DNA of 64,000 bases from Methylobacterium terricola (GTDB taxonomy: Bacteria > Pseudomonadota > Alphaproteobacteria > Rhizobiales > Beijerinckiaceae). The translations under genes were made by a program, and so were the position numbers. The notes beneath the pieces are model-generated. The model saw nothing but the letters and a program-made list of their open reading frames with translations, was not told the DNA's origin and searched no databases. The stretch lies in assembly GCF_006151805.1 (NCBI RefSeq), contig NZ_VDDA01000019.1, positions 36,156-100,155 of the forward strand. The letters are read 5' to 3'. This document shows, in pieces, positions 51,253 to 60,112 of this stretch. How positions within the stretch are numbered: position 1 is the stretch's first letter; every line of letters starts with the position of its first letter.

Positions 51253-51749
51253 CAATCCTCTCCTCGGGCCATGGTGAAGAAATTCACCCGCGTCGCCGCG
51301 ATCCGGCGGGCCTCGGCGGCGCGCTCCTCCGCCCGGCGGGCGGCGACGGGGGCGAGCGCCACCTCGACCGCCGCGCGGCGCCCTCGCACCTGCCACAGGG
51401 CGTCGAGGGTGGCGGCGAGCCGGGCCTTCGCCCGGTCGCGGCCGAGATGGTAGGCAAAGCCGGTCTCGCCGCCGCTCAGGCGCACCGCCGCCCGGGTCAC
51501 CGTCGCCTCGCCGAGGTTGAACGGCCGTCCGTCGCCGCCGATGCGGCCGCGGGTCATCACCAGGCCGGTCTCCGGCGGGCGCAGGTCCTCGGGATCTTCG
51601 GCCGCGCCGAGCTGAAGCAGCGCCCGGCGCAGCTCCTCGGGGTGAGCCTCGCCGCACAACGCCATCACGGCGCGGCGGGCCGTGAGGTCGGGCGCTTCGG
51701 GCCGGCGGGCGGCCGGGTTAGGATCGGGCATCGCGGGGTCCGCTGGCAT
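51252..51749 (-). CDS. phnG: C-P lyase core subunit PhnG
   Basis: A 165-residue first gene of the phn operon: RRAVMALCGEAHPEELRRAL, PETGLVMTRGRIGGDGRPFN, LGEATVTRAAVRLSGGETGF, and the tail AATRVNFFTMARGED, all typical of PhnG. The N-terminal 18 residues are Pro-rich and less conserved; alternative starts at M7 (51731) cannot be excluded. It is divergent from phnF, with the putative PhnF operator in the 62-nt gap. Confidence 0.93.
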   Translation of the reverse strand: MPADPAMPDPNPAARRPEAPDLTARRAVMALCGEAHPEELRRALLQLGAAEDPEDLRPPETGLVMTRGRIGGDGRPFNLGEATVTRAAVRLSGGETGFAYHLGRDRAKARLAATLDALWQVRGRRAAVEVALAPVAARRAEERAAEARRIAATRVNFFTMARGED

Positions 51750-51751
51750 CT

Positions 51752-51777
51752 CGGTTATCTAATGGTATAGACAACCG
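51752..51777. promoter_or_regulatory. Putative PhnF operator between phnG and phnF
   Basis: A 26-bp near-perfect inverted repeat, with CGGTT at one end and AACCG at the other, contains TGGTATAGACAA; the arms TCTA and TAGA flank the centre. TGGTATAGACCA-like repeats are known PhnF binding sites in Mycobacterium. It sits exactly in the divergent promoter region, 3 nt beyond the phnG start and 35 nt before phnF, so PhnF probably represses phn and itself here. Confidence 0.7.
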
Positions 51778-51811
51778 ACGATCCCGGAGCAAATGAAGTT
51801 TGGATGACGGT

Positions 51812-52561
51812 ATGGATGCGGGCGGCGACGGCACGGTGACGGTTCTGGCGCGGGGCGAGGGCCTGGCGGCCTGGCGCCAGATCGCGGACGGCGTGGCCGC
51901 CGACATCGAGGCCGGGCGCCTGGGGGCGGGCGCGCAGTTGCCGACGGAAGCGGCGCTGGCGGCGCGGTTCGGGGTCAACCGTCATACCGTGCGCCGGGCG
52001 CTGGCGGCGCTCGCCGAGCGCGGCCTGGTGCGGGCGACCCAGGGGCGCGGCACCTTCGTCGAGACGCCCCGGCTCGCCTACCCGATCGGCCGGCGCACCC
52101 GGTTCTCGGAGATCGTCAGCAAGGCGGGCCGCGAGGCCTGGGGCGACCTCATCGGCACAGAGACCGTACAGGCCGATCCGGCCACCGCGGAAGCCCTGGA
52201 AATCGCACCCGGCGCGTCCATCCTGGCGCTGCAGACGGTCCACCGCGCCGACGGCACGCCGCTCTCGACCGCCCGCACCTGCCTGCCGCTGCCGCGCTTC
52301 GCGGGCTTCGACCGGGCCTACGCGACCCTCGGCTCGCTCACCCGCGCCTTTGCCGAGTACGGCATCGCCGACTATACGCGCCGGTCGACCCGCATCCACG
52401 CCCGTCCGGCCGCCGCCGACGAGGCCGCCCGCCTCGACCTCGCCCCGGGCCGTGTGCTCATCGTGCTCACCAGCGTCAACGTCGATGCGGCAGGCGTGCC
52501 GATCCAGGCGACCCGCAGCCTGTTCGCGGCGGATCGGGTGGAGCTGGTGGTGGAGGGATAG
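51812..52561 (+). CDS. phnF: Phosphonate metabolism regulator PhnF (GntR family)
   Basis: A 249-residue GntR-HutC regulator. N-terminal winged helix with LPTEAALAARFGVNRHTVRR and ALAALAERGLVRATQGRGTF; C-terminal UTRA effector domain from about residue 95 (RRTRFSEIVSKAGREAWGD) to VDAAGVPIQATRSLFAADRV. It is divergently transcribed from phnG across the palindrome described above, the classical local-repressor arrangement. ATG 51812 is used; an in-frame TTG at 51800 is less likely. A ligand such as phosphate or a phosphonate is inferred, not shown. Confidence 0.93.
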   Translation: MDAGGDGTVTVLARGEGLAAWRQIADGVAADIEAGRLGAGAQLPTEAALAARFGVNRHTVRRALAALAERGLVRATQGRGTFVETPRLAYPIGRRTRFSEIVSKAGREAWGDLIGTETVQADPATAEALEIAPGASILALQTVHRADGTPLSTARTCLPLPRFAGFDRAYATLGSLTRAFAEYGIADYTRRSTRIHARPAAADEAARLDLAPGRVLIVLTSVNVDAAGVPIQATRSLFAADRVELVVEG

Positions 52562-52637
52562 GAGGTCCGTTCACGCCCCCTCCGGCGAGCGGACATCGCC
52601 CGATCGGAGCGGGGGCTGCGGGGTGCCGGTGCCGTGC

Positions 52638-52979
52638 TCAGCCCCGCCGGATCGGCGCGCCGCTGCCGGCCTCCGCGGTCGCCGCGCCGCCCTCGGCGAT
52701 CACCCGGCCGCGGCACAGGACCGTCTCGGGCCAGCCGGTCACGGTGCGGCCGACATAGGGGGTGAAGCCGGTGCGGTCCTCCACCATGGCGTCGGCGAGG
52801 GTGACGCGCCGGTCCGGGGCGCGCCCGATCGCGGCGATTTGGCCGTCGCGGACCCCAAGATCGGCGGAGAAGACGTCGCTCGCGGTCGCGACGGTGCCGC
52901 CGCGGATCACGGTGTCGAAGGCGGGCTCACTCAGACGAACGCTCCTCGTCCGAAACTTGCTAGGCTGAAGGTCTGACAC
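52638..52979 (-). pseudogene. Dihydropyrimidinase/hydantoinase with catalytic core deleted
   Basis: The frame joins the N-terminal strand of a hydantoinase (AFDTVIRGGTVATASDVFSA then DLGVRDGQIAAIGR) directly to its C-terminal segment (RRVTLADAMVEDRTGFTPYV then GRTVTGWPETVLCRGRVIAEGG). About 350 residues, including all metal-binding histidines, the carboxylated lysine and catalytic residues, are absent, so it cannot be an active enzyme. The two ends remain in one frame. Its former partners, a racemase and a carbamoylase, are intact on either side. A GTG at 52979 is a possible start. It is only 14 nt from the divergent racemase start. Confidence 0.8.
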
Positions 52980-52993
52980 ACCAGGAGGTCACC

Positions 52994-53662
52994 ATGCAGA
53001 CGACCGATCGGGCTTGCGAGCGCCGCATCCTCGTCATCAACCCGAACTCGAACGAGACCGTCACCCGCGGCCTCGACGGGGCGCTGGCGCTGCTCGCGCG
53101 GGCCGGCATCGCCATCGACTGCATGACCCTCGCCGAGGGACCGTTCGGCATCCAGTCGCAGGCCGATGTCGAGCAGGTGGCCCTGCCGCTGCGCGATCTG
53201 GTGCGGCGCGAGGCGGCGGACGCCTATGTCATCGCCTGCTACTCCGATCCCGGCCTGCATGTCTGCCGCGAGGCGACCGACCGGCCAGTGCTCGGCATCG
53301 CCGAGTGCGGGGTGCTGACGGCGCTGGCGCGCGCCGACCGGTTCGGCGTCATCGCGGTGGCGAGCCGCTCGATCCCGCGCCACCTGCGGGCGCTGCGCCA
53401 GATGGGCGTGGCCGAGCGCCTCGCCGGCGAGCGGGCGCTCGAGATGACGGTGGCCGAGACGGCGAGCGGCACGGACACGCTTGCGCGGATGATCGCCGTC
53501 GGCCGCGACCTGCGCGACCGCGACGGAGCCGGCGCCCTCGTGATGGGCTGCGCCGGCATGGCAATTCACCGCCGCGGCCTCGAGCAGGAGCTCGGCATCC
53601 CGGTCATCGACCCGACCCAGGCCGCGGTCGCGATGGCGATCGGCATCGTGGCGGTCGGCTGA
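52994..53662 (+). CDS. Aspartate/glutamate racemase-family protein, hydantoin racemase-like
   Basis: A 222-residue Asp/Glu racemase-fold protein: ILVINPNSNETVTRGLDGAL at the start is typical of hydantoin and allantoin racemases, and the two catalytic cysteines are C82 in VIACYSDPGL and C186 in LVMGCAGMAIH. The likely reaction interconverts D- and L-5-substituted hydantoins. AGGAGG lies just upstream of ATG 52994. The neighbouring hydantoinase is broken and the carbamoylase lies on the other strand, so the original hydantoin pathway is no longer complete here. Confidence 0.85.
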   Translation: MQTTDRACERRILVINPNSNETVTRGLDGALALLARAGIAIDCMTLAEGPFGIQSQADVEQVALPLRDLVRREAADAYVIACYSDPGLHVCREATDRPVLGIAECGVLTALARADRFGVIAVASRSIPRHLRALRQMGVAERLAGERALEMTVAETASGTDTLARMIAVGRDLRDRDGAGALVMGCAGMAIHRRGLEQELGIPVIDPTQAAVAMAIGIVAVG

Positions 53663-53758
53663 TACCATTTCCAGCCCGCGACCGCGGAGCCTCGCTCCAC
53701 ACGCTTGAGCGAACCCGGCATCCGCCTTGCGCCGCAACCGATCGGAATTCGTGCGACC

Positions 53759-54685
53759 TCAGTCGGGCAGCACCGCGCCGGTCTGGGCAGTGATGCGGCC
53801 GTAATGCTCGGGGCGGCGGTGGCGGGCGAAGTCGAAGATCGTCTCCTTGCCGAACCGGGTCTCGTCGAGGTCGCAGGCGGCGACGATCACCCCGTCGGCC
53901 TCGCCCGGGAGTTCCGCCACGATCTTCCCGTTCGGATCGCAGATCAGGGTGCCGCCCATCAGCGGGTGGCCGTCCTCACTCCCGGCCTTGGCCACCGCCA
54001 CGACCCAGGTGGCATTCTGGTAGGCGCCGGCCTGGACCGAGAGGCGATGGTGGAACAGGCGGTCCTCCAGGCCTTCGCTCCCGCGCTGGCCGTTGACCGA
54101 CGGCGTGTTGAAGCCGAGCACCACCATCTCGACGCCCTGCAGCCCCATCACCCGGTAGGTCTCGGGCCAGCGCCGGTCGTTGCAGATGCACATGCCGAGA
54201 ATGCCGCCCATCGTCCGCCAGACCGGGAAGCCGAGATCGCCCGGCTCGAAATAGCGCTTCTCCAGGTGCTGGTGCGAGCGCTCGGTGTCGAACTCGACGT
54301 GGCCGGGCAGGTGGACCTTGCGGTACTTGCCCACGATGGTGCCGTCGCGGTCGACCAGGATCGAGGTGTTGAAGTGCCGGCCTTCCGGGGTCAGCTCGGC
54401 ATAGCCGAACGACATCGCCATGCCGTGCTCGCGGGCCCGGGCGAAGAGCGGGGCGGTGGCCGGCCCCGGCATCTCGCGCTCGAACCAGTGATCCGCCTCG
54501 GCCCGGTCCTCGTGGTACCAGCGCGGGAAGAAGGTGGTGAGCGCCAGTTCCGGATAGACGATCAGGTCGGCGTCCTGGCGTTTCGCCTCGTCCATCAGGG
54601 CGATCATCCGGGCGACGACGCTGTCGCGGTCCTCGGCCTGTTGGATCGGCCCGAGCTGGGCGGCGGCGGTGCGGATCACGCGCAT
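53759..54685 (-). CDS. N-carbamoyl-D-amino-acid hydrolase (nitrilase superfamily)
   Basis: A 308-residue nitrilase-fold enzyme: E46 (LIVYPELALTTFFPRW), K123 (KYRKVHLPGHVEFD) and C168 (GILGMCICNDRRWPE) form the E-K-C triad; HLPGH and NDRRWPE are hallmarks of N-carbamoyl-D-amino-acid amidohydrolases, which release D-amino acids from N-carbamoyl compounds. The gene lies at the end of a minus-strand series that begins at 63222, about 110 nt after the ABC ATPase gene, and is probably cotranscribed with the transporter. Confidence 0.9.
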   Translation of the reverse strand: MRVIRTAAAQLGPIQQAEDRDSVVARMIALMDEAKRQDADLIVYPELALTTFFPRWYHEDRAEADHWFEREMPGPATAPLFARAREHGMAMSFGYAELTPEGRHFNTSILVDRDGTIVGKYRKVHLPGHVEFDTERSHQHLEKRYFEPGDLGFPVWRTMGGILGMCICNDRRWPETYRVMGLQGVEMVVLGFNTPSVNGQRGSEGLEDRLFHHRLSVQAGAYQNATWVVAVAKAGSEDGHPLMGGTLICDPNGKIVAELPGEADGVIVAACDLDETRFGKETIFDFARHRRPEHYGRITAQTGAVLPD

Positions 54686-54794
54686 GAAAAGTCCTCAGGT
54701 ACTGGAACGAGTTGACGGAATGGCGCGGGCTCGCCCGCAGGCAGCCCTGCCCCCGCGGGACGAGGAGGAACGCGCACGACCGGGGTTGGAAGGC

Positions 54795-56456
54795 TCACGC
54801 CGCCGGCTCCGCCGCGAGCCCCCGCGGCTGCCCCGGCCGGAAATGCGGGATCGCCGCCAGCAATTCCCGCGTGTAGGCGGTGCGCGGCGCCCGGAAGAGG
54901 TCGCGGCTGACGCCCTCCTCGACCACCCGCCCGCCCTGGAGCACCAGGGTGCGCTCGCACATCATCCGCACGACGTTGAGGTCGTGGCTCACGAACAGGA
55001 AGGCGAGGCCGTCCTGGCGGCGCAGGTCGTCGAGGAGCCGGAGCACCCCGGCCTGGACCGAGACGTCGAGGGCCGCCGTCGGCTCGTCGAGGACGAGGAG
55101 CCGCGGCTTCACGGCGATCGCCCGGGCGATGCCGATGCGGGCCTTCTGGCCGCCGGAGAGCTGGTGCGGGAAACGGTCGAGGAGGGCGGGCGGCAGGCCG
55201 GCCCGCTCGGCGCTCTCGATCACCCGCAACCGCAAGCTCTCGCCCCGCAGCGGCGTCAGGCGCTTCAGCGGATGGGCGATGCAGTCGAAGGCGGAGAAGC
55301 GCGGGTTGAGGCTGTCGGTCGGGTCCTGGAACACGATCTGGATCGCGCGCCGATGGGGCGAGCGGTGGAAGTCGCGGGCCGGGATCGTGCCGATCGCCTC
55401 GCCGTCGAACAGGATCTGCCCGGCACTCGCATCGAGGAGCCGGCAGATCATCCGCGAGGTGGTGCTCTTGCCTGATCCCGACTCCCCGACGAGCCCGAGG
55501 CTCTCACCCTCGCGCAAGCTGAACGACACGTCCTCGACCGCCATGGCGCCGCCGAAGACCTTGCTCACGGCCTGCACCTCGAGGAGCGGCGGGGTGCCGG
55601 GGGCGGGGGTCGGCCGCGGCCGGGCCGGCGGACGGGGGCCCTCCGGCACGAGGTCGGCCAGCGTCGAGGTCGGGGTCGGCGAGGCGGCGACGAGCCGCTT
55701 GGTGTAGGGGTGGCGGGGACTGGCGAACAGCGCGCCGGGATCGCCCTCCTCGACGAGGCGGCCCTGCTCCATCACGGCGATGCGATCGCAATACTGGGCC
55801 GCCAAGCCGAGATCGTGGGTGATCAGGATCATCGCCATGCCGCGCTCGGCGGTGAGCCGGGCGACGAGGTCCATCACGGTCTTCTGGGTCGTCACGTCGA
55901 GGCCGGTGGTCGGCTCGTCGGCGATCAGCAAAGCCGGGCGGCAGGCCAAGGCCAGGGCGATCATCACCCGCTGGCACATCCCGCCCGAGAGCTCGTGCGG
56001 ATAGGCGTCGAGGCGCCGGGCGGCGTCGCGGATGCGCACCGCCTCCAGGCTCTCCAGCGCCCGCTCGCGGCTTTGCGCCTTCGACAGGCCGCCCACCGCC
56101 AGCACGTCGGCGAGCTGGCGGCCGATGGTGCGGATCGGGTTCAGGGCCGCCCGCGGGTTCTGGAAGATCATCCCGATCGCCTGGCCGTGCGCCGCCCGCA
56201 GGTCCGCCGCCGAGAGCCGGGTCACGTTCTGGCCGCGGAAGCGCACCTGGCCGCCGGTGATGCGCCCGGCCCGGTCGAGAAGGCGCGCCGCCGCGAAGGC
56301 GGTGACGGACTTGCCCGAGCCGGATTCGCCGACGAGGCCGAGACTCTCGCCCGGCGCGACCGCCAGGGAGACGCCGCGCAGGGCCTCGACCGGGCCGCGA
56401 CGGGTCGCGAAGCTGACCCGCAGGTCCTCGATCGACAGCAAGGGGGAGGGCTGCAT
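54795..56456 (-). CDS. Fused dual-ATPase component of dipeptide-type ABC transporter (DppD-DppF fusion)
   Basis: A 553-residue protein with two ABC ATPase domains: domain 1 has GLVGESGSGKSVTAFAAARL and ELSGGMCQRVMIALALAC, domain 2 has GLVGESGSGKSTTSRMICRL and QLSGGQKARIGIARAIAVKP. Together they replace separate DppD/OppD and DppF/OppF subunits; fused forms are common in Proteobacteria. ATG 56456 shares a base with the permease stop (TGATG). The long frame upstream of it is not coding. Confidence 0.9.
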   Translation of the reverse strand: MQPSPLLSIEDLRVSFATRRGPVEALRGVSLAVAPGESLGLVGESGSGKSVTAFAAARLLDRAGRITGGQVRFRGQNVTRLSAADLRAAHGQAIGMIFQNPRAALNPIRTIGRQLADVLAVGGLSKAQSRERALESLEAVRIRDAARRLDAYPHELSGGMCQRVMIALALACRPALLIADEPTTGLDVTTQKTVMDLVARLTAERGMAMILITHDLGLAAQYCDRIAVMEQGRLVEEGDPGALFASPRHPYTKRLVAASPTPTSTLADLVPEGPRPPARPRPTPAPGTPPLLEVQAVSKVFGGAMAVEDVSFSLREGESLGLVGESGSGKSTTSRMICRLLDASAGQILFDGEAIGTIPARDFHRSPHRRAIQIVFQDPTDSLNPRFSAFDCIAHPLKRLTPLRGESLRLRVIESAERAGLPPALLDRFPHQLSGGQKARIGIARAIAVKPRLLVLDEPTAALDVSVQAGVLRLLDDLRRQDGLAFLFVSHDLNVVRMMCERTLVLQGGRVVEEGVSRDLFRAPRTAYTRELLAAIPHFRPGQPRGLAAEPAA

Positions 56457-57331
56457 CAGGTCCGCATCCGGGGATCGAGGATGTCGCGCAGGCCGTCGCC
56501 GAGCAGGTTGAAGCAGAGCACTGCCAGCATCAGGGCGAGGCCCGGGAAGGCGACGAGCCACCACTTGCCGGTGGTGATGAAGCGGGCCCCTTCCGCGACG
56601 AGGATGCCCCATTCCGGCGTCGGCGGGCGCACGCCGAGCCCGATGAAGGAGAGGCCCGCGGCGTTGAGGATCGCCCAGCCGAGGTTGAGCGAGATCTGCA
56701 CCGCCATGGCGGGGAGCACGTTCGGCAGGAGGAAGCGGAGCACCACCGCGAGGTGGCCCTCGCCCCCGGCCCGCGCCGCCTCGACATAGCCGGCCTCGCG
56801 CCGCACGTTCACCTCGGCCCGGGCGAAGCGGATGTAGAACGGCAGGTTGATGATGGCGGTGGCGATGACGATGTTCTCGACCCGGTTGCCGAGGGCCGCG
56901 ACGAGCGCCATCGCCAGCACGAAGAGCGGGAAGGCCATCAGCACGTCGACGAGGCGCCCGACCACCCGGTCGAGCCGCCCCCCGGCATAGCCGCTCACCC
57001 CTCCGATCACCGCGCCGAGCGCGAAGGACAGGCTCACCGCCGAGAGCGCGATGGCGAGGTCGAGCCGCGTCGCCGCGATGATGCGGCTGAGCACGTCGCG
57101 GCCGAGCTGGTCGGTGCCGGCCCAGTGCGCCGCGCTCGGCGGCTGGAGCGCCACCGAGACGTCGGAGGCGATGGGATCGTACGGCGTGAGCCAGGGGCTG
57201 AAGAGCGCGACGAGGCAGAGCAGCGCGCTGCCTGCCGCCGCGACCGCGGTGAGCGGGTTCTCGCGGAGCACCCAGGCGGCGTGCCGCAGGGTGCTGGGCG
57301 GCGGGGCGAGGGTCGGGGACACGGCGTTCAT
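56456..57331 (-). CDS. ABC transporter permease, DppC-like
   Basis: A 291-residue inner-membrane permease of the DppC/OppC type: N-terminal helix AGSALLCLVALFSPWL, then the periplasmic HWAGTDQLGRDVLSRIIAAT motif typical of the family, and EAARAGGEGHLAVVLRFLLP as the EAA coupling helix. Five further helices. It is 4 nt downstream of the DppB-like gene and forms the transporter with it, the fused ATPase and the solute-binding protein. Confidence 0.92.
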   Translation of the reverse strand: MNAVSPTLAPPPSTLRHAAWVLRENPLTAVAAAGSALLCLVALFSPWLTPYDPIASDVSVALQPPSAAHWAGTDQLGRDVLSRIIAATRLDLAIALSAVSLSFALGAVIGGVSGYAGGRLDRVVGRLVDVLMAFPLFVLAMALVAALGNRVENIVIATAIINLPFYIRFARAEVNVRREAGYVEAARAGGEGHLAVVLRFLLPNVLPAMAVQISLNLGWAILNAAGLSFIGLGVRPPTPEWGILVAEGARFITTGKWWLVAFPGLALMLAVLCFNLLGDGLRDILDPRMRT

Positions 57332-57335
57332 CGGA

Positions 57336-58367
57336 TCACTCGATCGAGACGCGCGGGTCGGCGAGGCCGTACAGCACGTCGACCGTGAGGTTCACGACGA
57401 CGAACAGGCTCGCCATCAGCAGCACGAAGCCCTGGACCGGGGCGTAATCCGAGGCGAGCAGCGCATCGAGGGCGTAGGAGGCGACGCCCGGCCAGGAGAA
57501 CACCTTCTCGACCAGCACGTTGGCCCCGAGCATGGTGGAGAAGACGATGCCCGCGATGGTCAGGACAGGCAGGATCGCGTTGCGGAGCGCATAGGTGACG
57601 ATCACCCGCCGGCGCGGCAGGCCGAGCGAGCGGGCGGTGCGGATGAAGTCGCTGCCGAGCACGCTCAGCATCGCCGCCCGGGTGATGCGGGCGAGCGGCG
57701 CCAGCACGAACAGCGCCATGGTGAGCGCCGGCAGCACCAATTGCCCGGCCGCGGCGCGCCAGCCCTCCCAGTCGCCGACGAGCAGGAAATCGATCAGCAG
57801 GAAGCCGGTGATGTCCGGCGGGCTCGCGGCGAACACGTCGACCCGGCCGGTCGGATCGGGGGCGATGCCCAGCAGGTAGTAGAACACGTAGATCAGCAGC
57901 AGGCCCGACACGAAGGTCGGCACGCAGACCCCGAGAGCGCACAGGAAGCGCACCGCATGGTCCACCACCGAGCCCGGCCGGAGCGCCGCCGCGATGCCGA
58001 GCGGGATCGCCAGCAGGAGCGCGATGGCGAGCGCCGTGAAGGTGAGTTCGAGGGAGGCCGGCAGGCGCTGGCGCAGATCGGTCAGCACCGGCTGGCCGGT
58101 CGTCATCGAGCGGCCGAGCTGGCCGCGGGCGACATCGCCGAGATAGCGCACCAGCTGCTCGGGCACCGGCTTGTCGAGGCCCATCTGGCGGCGGATCTCC
58201 TCGATCTCCGCCTTGCCGGCATTGGGTCCGGAGGCGAAGAACACCGCCGGATCGCCGGGCAGCACCCGCATCAGCAGGAAGGTGAAGACCAGGACGCCGA
58301 GGAGCGCCGGGAGCGACGACAGGAAACGCCGCCCGGTGCGCCGGGCGACGATACCGGCGGAGGCCAT
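57336..58367 (-). CDS. ABC transporter permease, DppB-like
   Basis: A 343-residue permease with six helices and the DppB/OppB signature FLLMRVLPGDPAVFF near the N-terminus, RMGLDKPVPEQLVRYLGD-like motif (QMGLDKPVPEQLVRYLGDVA) in the first periplasmic part, and RTARSLGLPRRRVIVTYALR as the EAA coupling helix. Start ATG 58367 is supported by GGAAGGAG 5 nt upstream; a GTG at 58373 is in frame. It follows the solute-binding-protein gene by 17 nt. Confidence 0.92.
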   Translation of the reverse strand: MASAGIVARRTGRRFLSSLPALLGVLVFTFLLMRVLPGDPAVFFASGPNAGKAEIEEIRRQMGLDKPVPEQLVRYLGDVARGQLGRSMTTGQPVLTDLRQRLPASLELTFTALAIALLLAIPLGIAAALRPGSVVDHAVRFLCALGVCVPTFVSGLLLIYVFYYLLGIAPDPTGRVDVFAASPPDITGFLLIDFLLVGDWEGWRAAAGQLVLPALTMALFVLAPLARITRAAMLSVLGSDFIRTARSLGLPRRRVIVTYALRNAILPVLTIAGIVFSTMLGANVLVEKVFSWPGVASYALDALLASDYAPVQGFVLLMASLFVVVNLTVDVLYGLADPRVSIE

Positions 58368-58384
58368 GAGCACTCCTTCCCTTG

Positions 58385-59998
58385 CTACTTCCTCGACAGG
58401 TCGCGGTAATCGACCTGGCGGTGGAACTGATAAGTATAGCCTTCGACCGATTGCGCCATCACGGCATCCTGGTTCGGCTGCCAGATCGGGATCTGCGGCA
58501 TCAGGGCGAAGTTGCGCCGGTTCAGCGCCCGGACCTCGTCGTCGTACTTGGCCGGATCACGCTCGAACCGGGCCTTGGCGGCGAGCTCGTTGATCTCCGG
58601 ATCGTCGATCGAGCTGTAGTTCCAGCGCTGGTTGCCGGTGTAGAAGTTGCGGTAGAAGTAATCGGGCGACGGCAGCCAGGCGACGATGCCCTCGGTGAAG
58701 AACGGCAGCTTCTTCTCGCTCACCTGCGTCGACATCTGGGCGTCGGGCAGCTTCTGGATCTCGACCTTGACGCCGATCTTCTCCAGCGATTCGCGGATCA
58801 ACGCCGCCATCGGCTCGGCGGTGGCGGCCTGGCCGACATTGAAGCTGAAGGTGGTCGAGAATCCGTCCGGCAGCCCGGCCTTGGCGAGCAGAGCCTTGGC
58901 CCTCGGCAGATCGAGGGTCACCGGTTGCGCCACCGGGAAGGCGGCGGCCGGATCGCCCTCGCCCCAGGTCGCGCCGAACAGGGGCTTGCCGCGGCCGAAC
59001 AGGGCGGCCTTGAACATCGCGTCGTAGGGCAGGGCGTAGGCGAGCGCCTGGCGCACCTCCGCCTTGTCGAAGGGCGGCATCTTCGTGTTGAAGGAGATCA
59101 GCGTCAGCGCGTTGAATTGCGGCGTGGCGATCACCTTCAGCTTGCCGCGCTCCTTCAGCGCCAGCGCGTCGTTGGCCTGGAGGTCGATGACGATGTCGGC
59201 ATCGCCCTTCTCGACGAGGTTGGCGCGGGTCGCCGGGTCGGGGATGGTCTGGGCGATGACGCGCTTGAAGCCGGCCGGCTTGTCCGGCGCGGCGCCGGTC
59301 CAGTCGGCGTTGCGCTTCAGCACGACCTGCTCGCCGGGCTTGAACACGTCGACGCTGTAGGCGCCGCTGCCGACGGCGTGATCCTTGAGCCAGGCCTGCG
59401 CCCACGGGTCCTCGGGGGTCGCGTGCGCCTTGGCGACCTTGGAATTGATGATGATGGCGTAGACAGTGGCGAGGTTCGGCAGGGCCAGCCGGTCGGGCTT
59501 CGGCAGCGTCACCTTGAACGTGTGGGGATCGACCACCGTGAACTGGTCTGGGCTGGTCAACGATCCGGTGAGGAGCTGCGGCCCGGCGAGCGACTTCGCC
59601 GAGACGGCGCGGTCGAGCGACCACTTCACGTCGTCGGCCGTGACCGGGGTGCCGTCCTGGAACTTGGCGTCCTTGCGCAGGAAGAAGGTGAGGGTCAGGC
59701 CGTCGGGGCTGACCTCGTAGCGCTCGGCGAGCTCGCCGCGGATCGCGTCGAGGTCGAACACCCAGTTGTCGCCGAGCTTCTTGCGGCCGAAACTGACGAG
59801 GCGGTCATAGGTCGAGAGGCTGATCGCGAAGGCCTCGCGCGTCGTGCCCGGCATGGTCGGGTCGAGGGTGTTGACCGCCGCGCCCGTGACGTAGCGCAGG
59901 GTCTCGGCCCGGCTCTGGGCGTGGGCCGGCGCCGCCACGACGAGGGCGGTGAGGAACGCCGCCGCGAGGCCACCCATCCGCATGCTGGTCTTCGTCAC
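58385..59998 (-). CDS. Periplasmic solute-binding protein, family 5 (peptide/opine/amino-acid type)
   Basis: A 537-residue SBP_bac_5 protein with signal peptide MRMGGLAAAFLTALVVAAPA then HAQSRAET. The mature part has TLRYVTGAAVNTLDPTMPGT, the family motif FRKDAKFQDGTPVTADDVKW (read as FFLRKDAKFQDGTPVT), and PHTFKVTLPKPDRLALP. A GTG at 59998 is preferred since AGGAAGGG lies 7 nt upstream; an in-frame ATG at 60016 is the alternative. Family members bind peptides, opines or carbamoyl-type ligands; the genomic context points to N-carbamoyl or hydantoin-related substrates, as inference. Confidence 0.9.
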   Translation of the reverse strand: MTKTSMRMGGLAAAFLTALVVAAPAHAQSRAETLRYVTGAAVNTLDPTMPGTTREAFAISLSTYDRLVSFGRKKLGDNWVFDLDAIRGELAERYEVSPDGLTLTFFLRKDAKFQDGTPVTADDVKWSLDRAVSAKSLAGPQLLTGSLTSPDQFTVVDPHTFKVTLPKPDRLALPNLATVYAIIINSKVAKAHATPEDPWAQAWLKDHAVGSGAYSVDVFKPGEQVVLKRNADWTGAAPDKPAGFKRVIAQTIPDPATRANLVEKGDADIVIDLQANDALALKERGKLKVIATPQFNALTLISFNTKMPPFDKAEVRQALAYALPYDAMFKAALFGRGKPLFGATWGEGDPAAAFPVAQPVTLDLPRAKALLAKAGLPDGFSTTFSFNVGQAATAEPMAALIRESLEKIGVKVEIQKLPDAQMSTQVSEKKLPFFTEGIVAWLPSPDYFYRNFYTGNQRWNYSSIDDPEINELAAKARFERDPAKYDDEVRALNRRNFALMPQIPIWQPNQDAVMAQSVEGYTYQFHRQVDYRDLSRK

Positions 59999-60112
59999 GC
60001 CCGTCCCTTCCTGCATCCCTGGTTCCGGCCGGCCGTCTTGCAAGGGCCGTTCCAGCACGGGTCACCCGAGACCGGGGATCGTTCCGGGAACAGGCGCTCC
60101 CGAGGCATCGCG

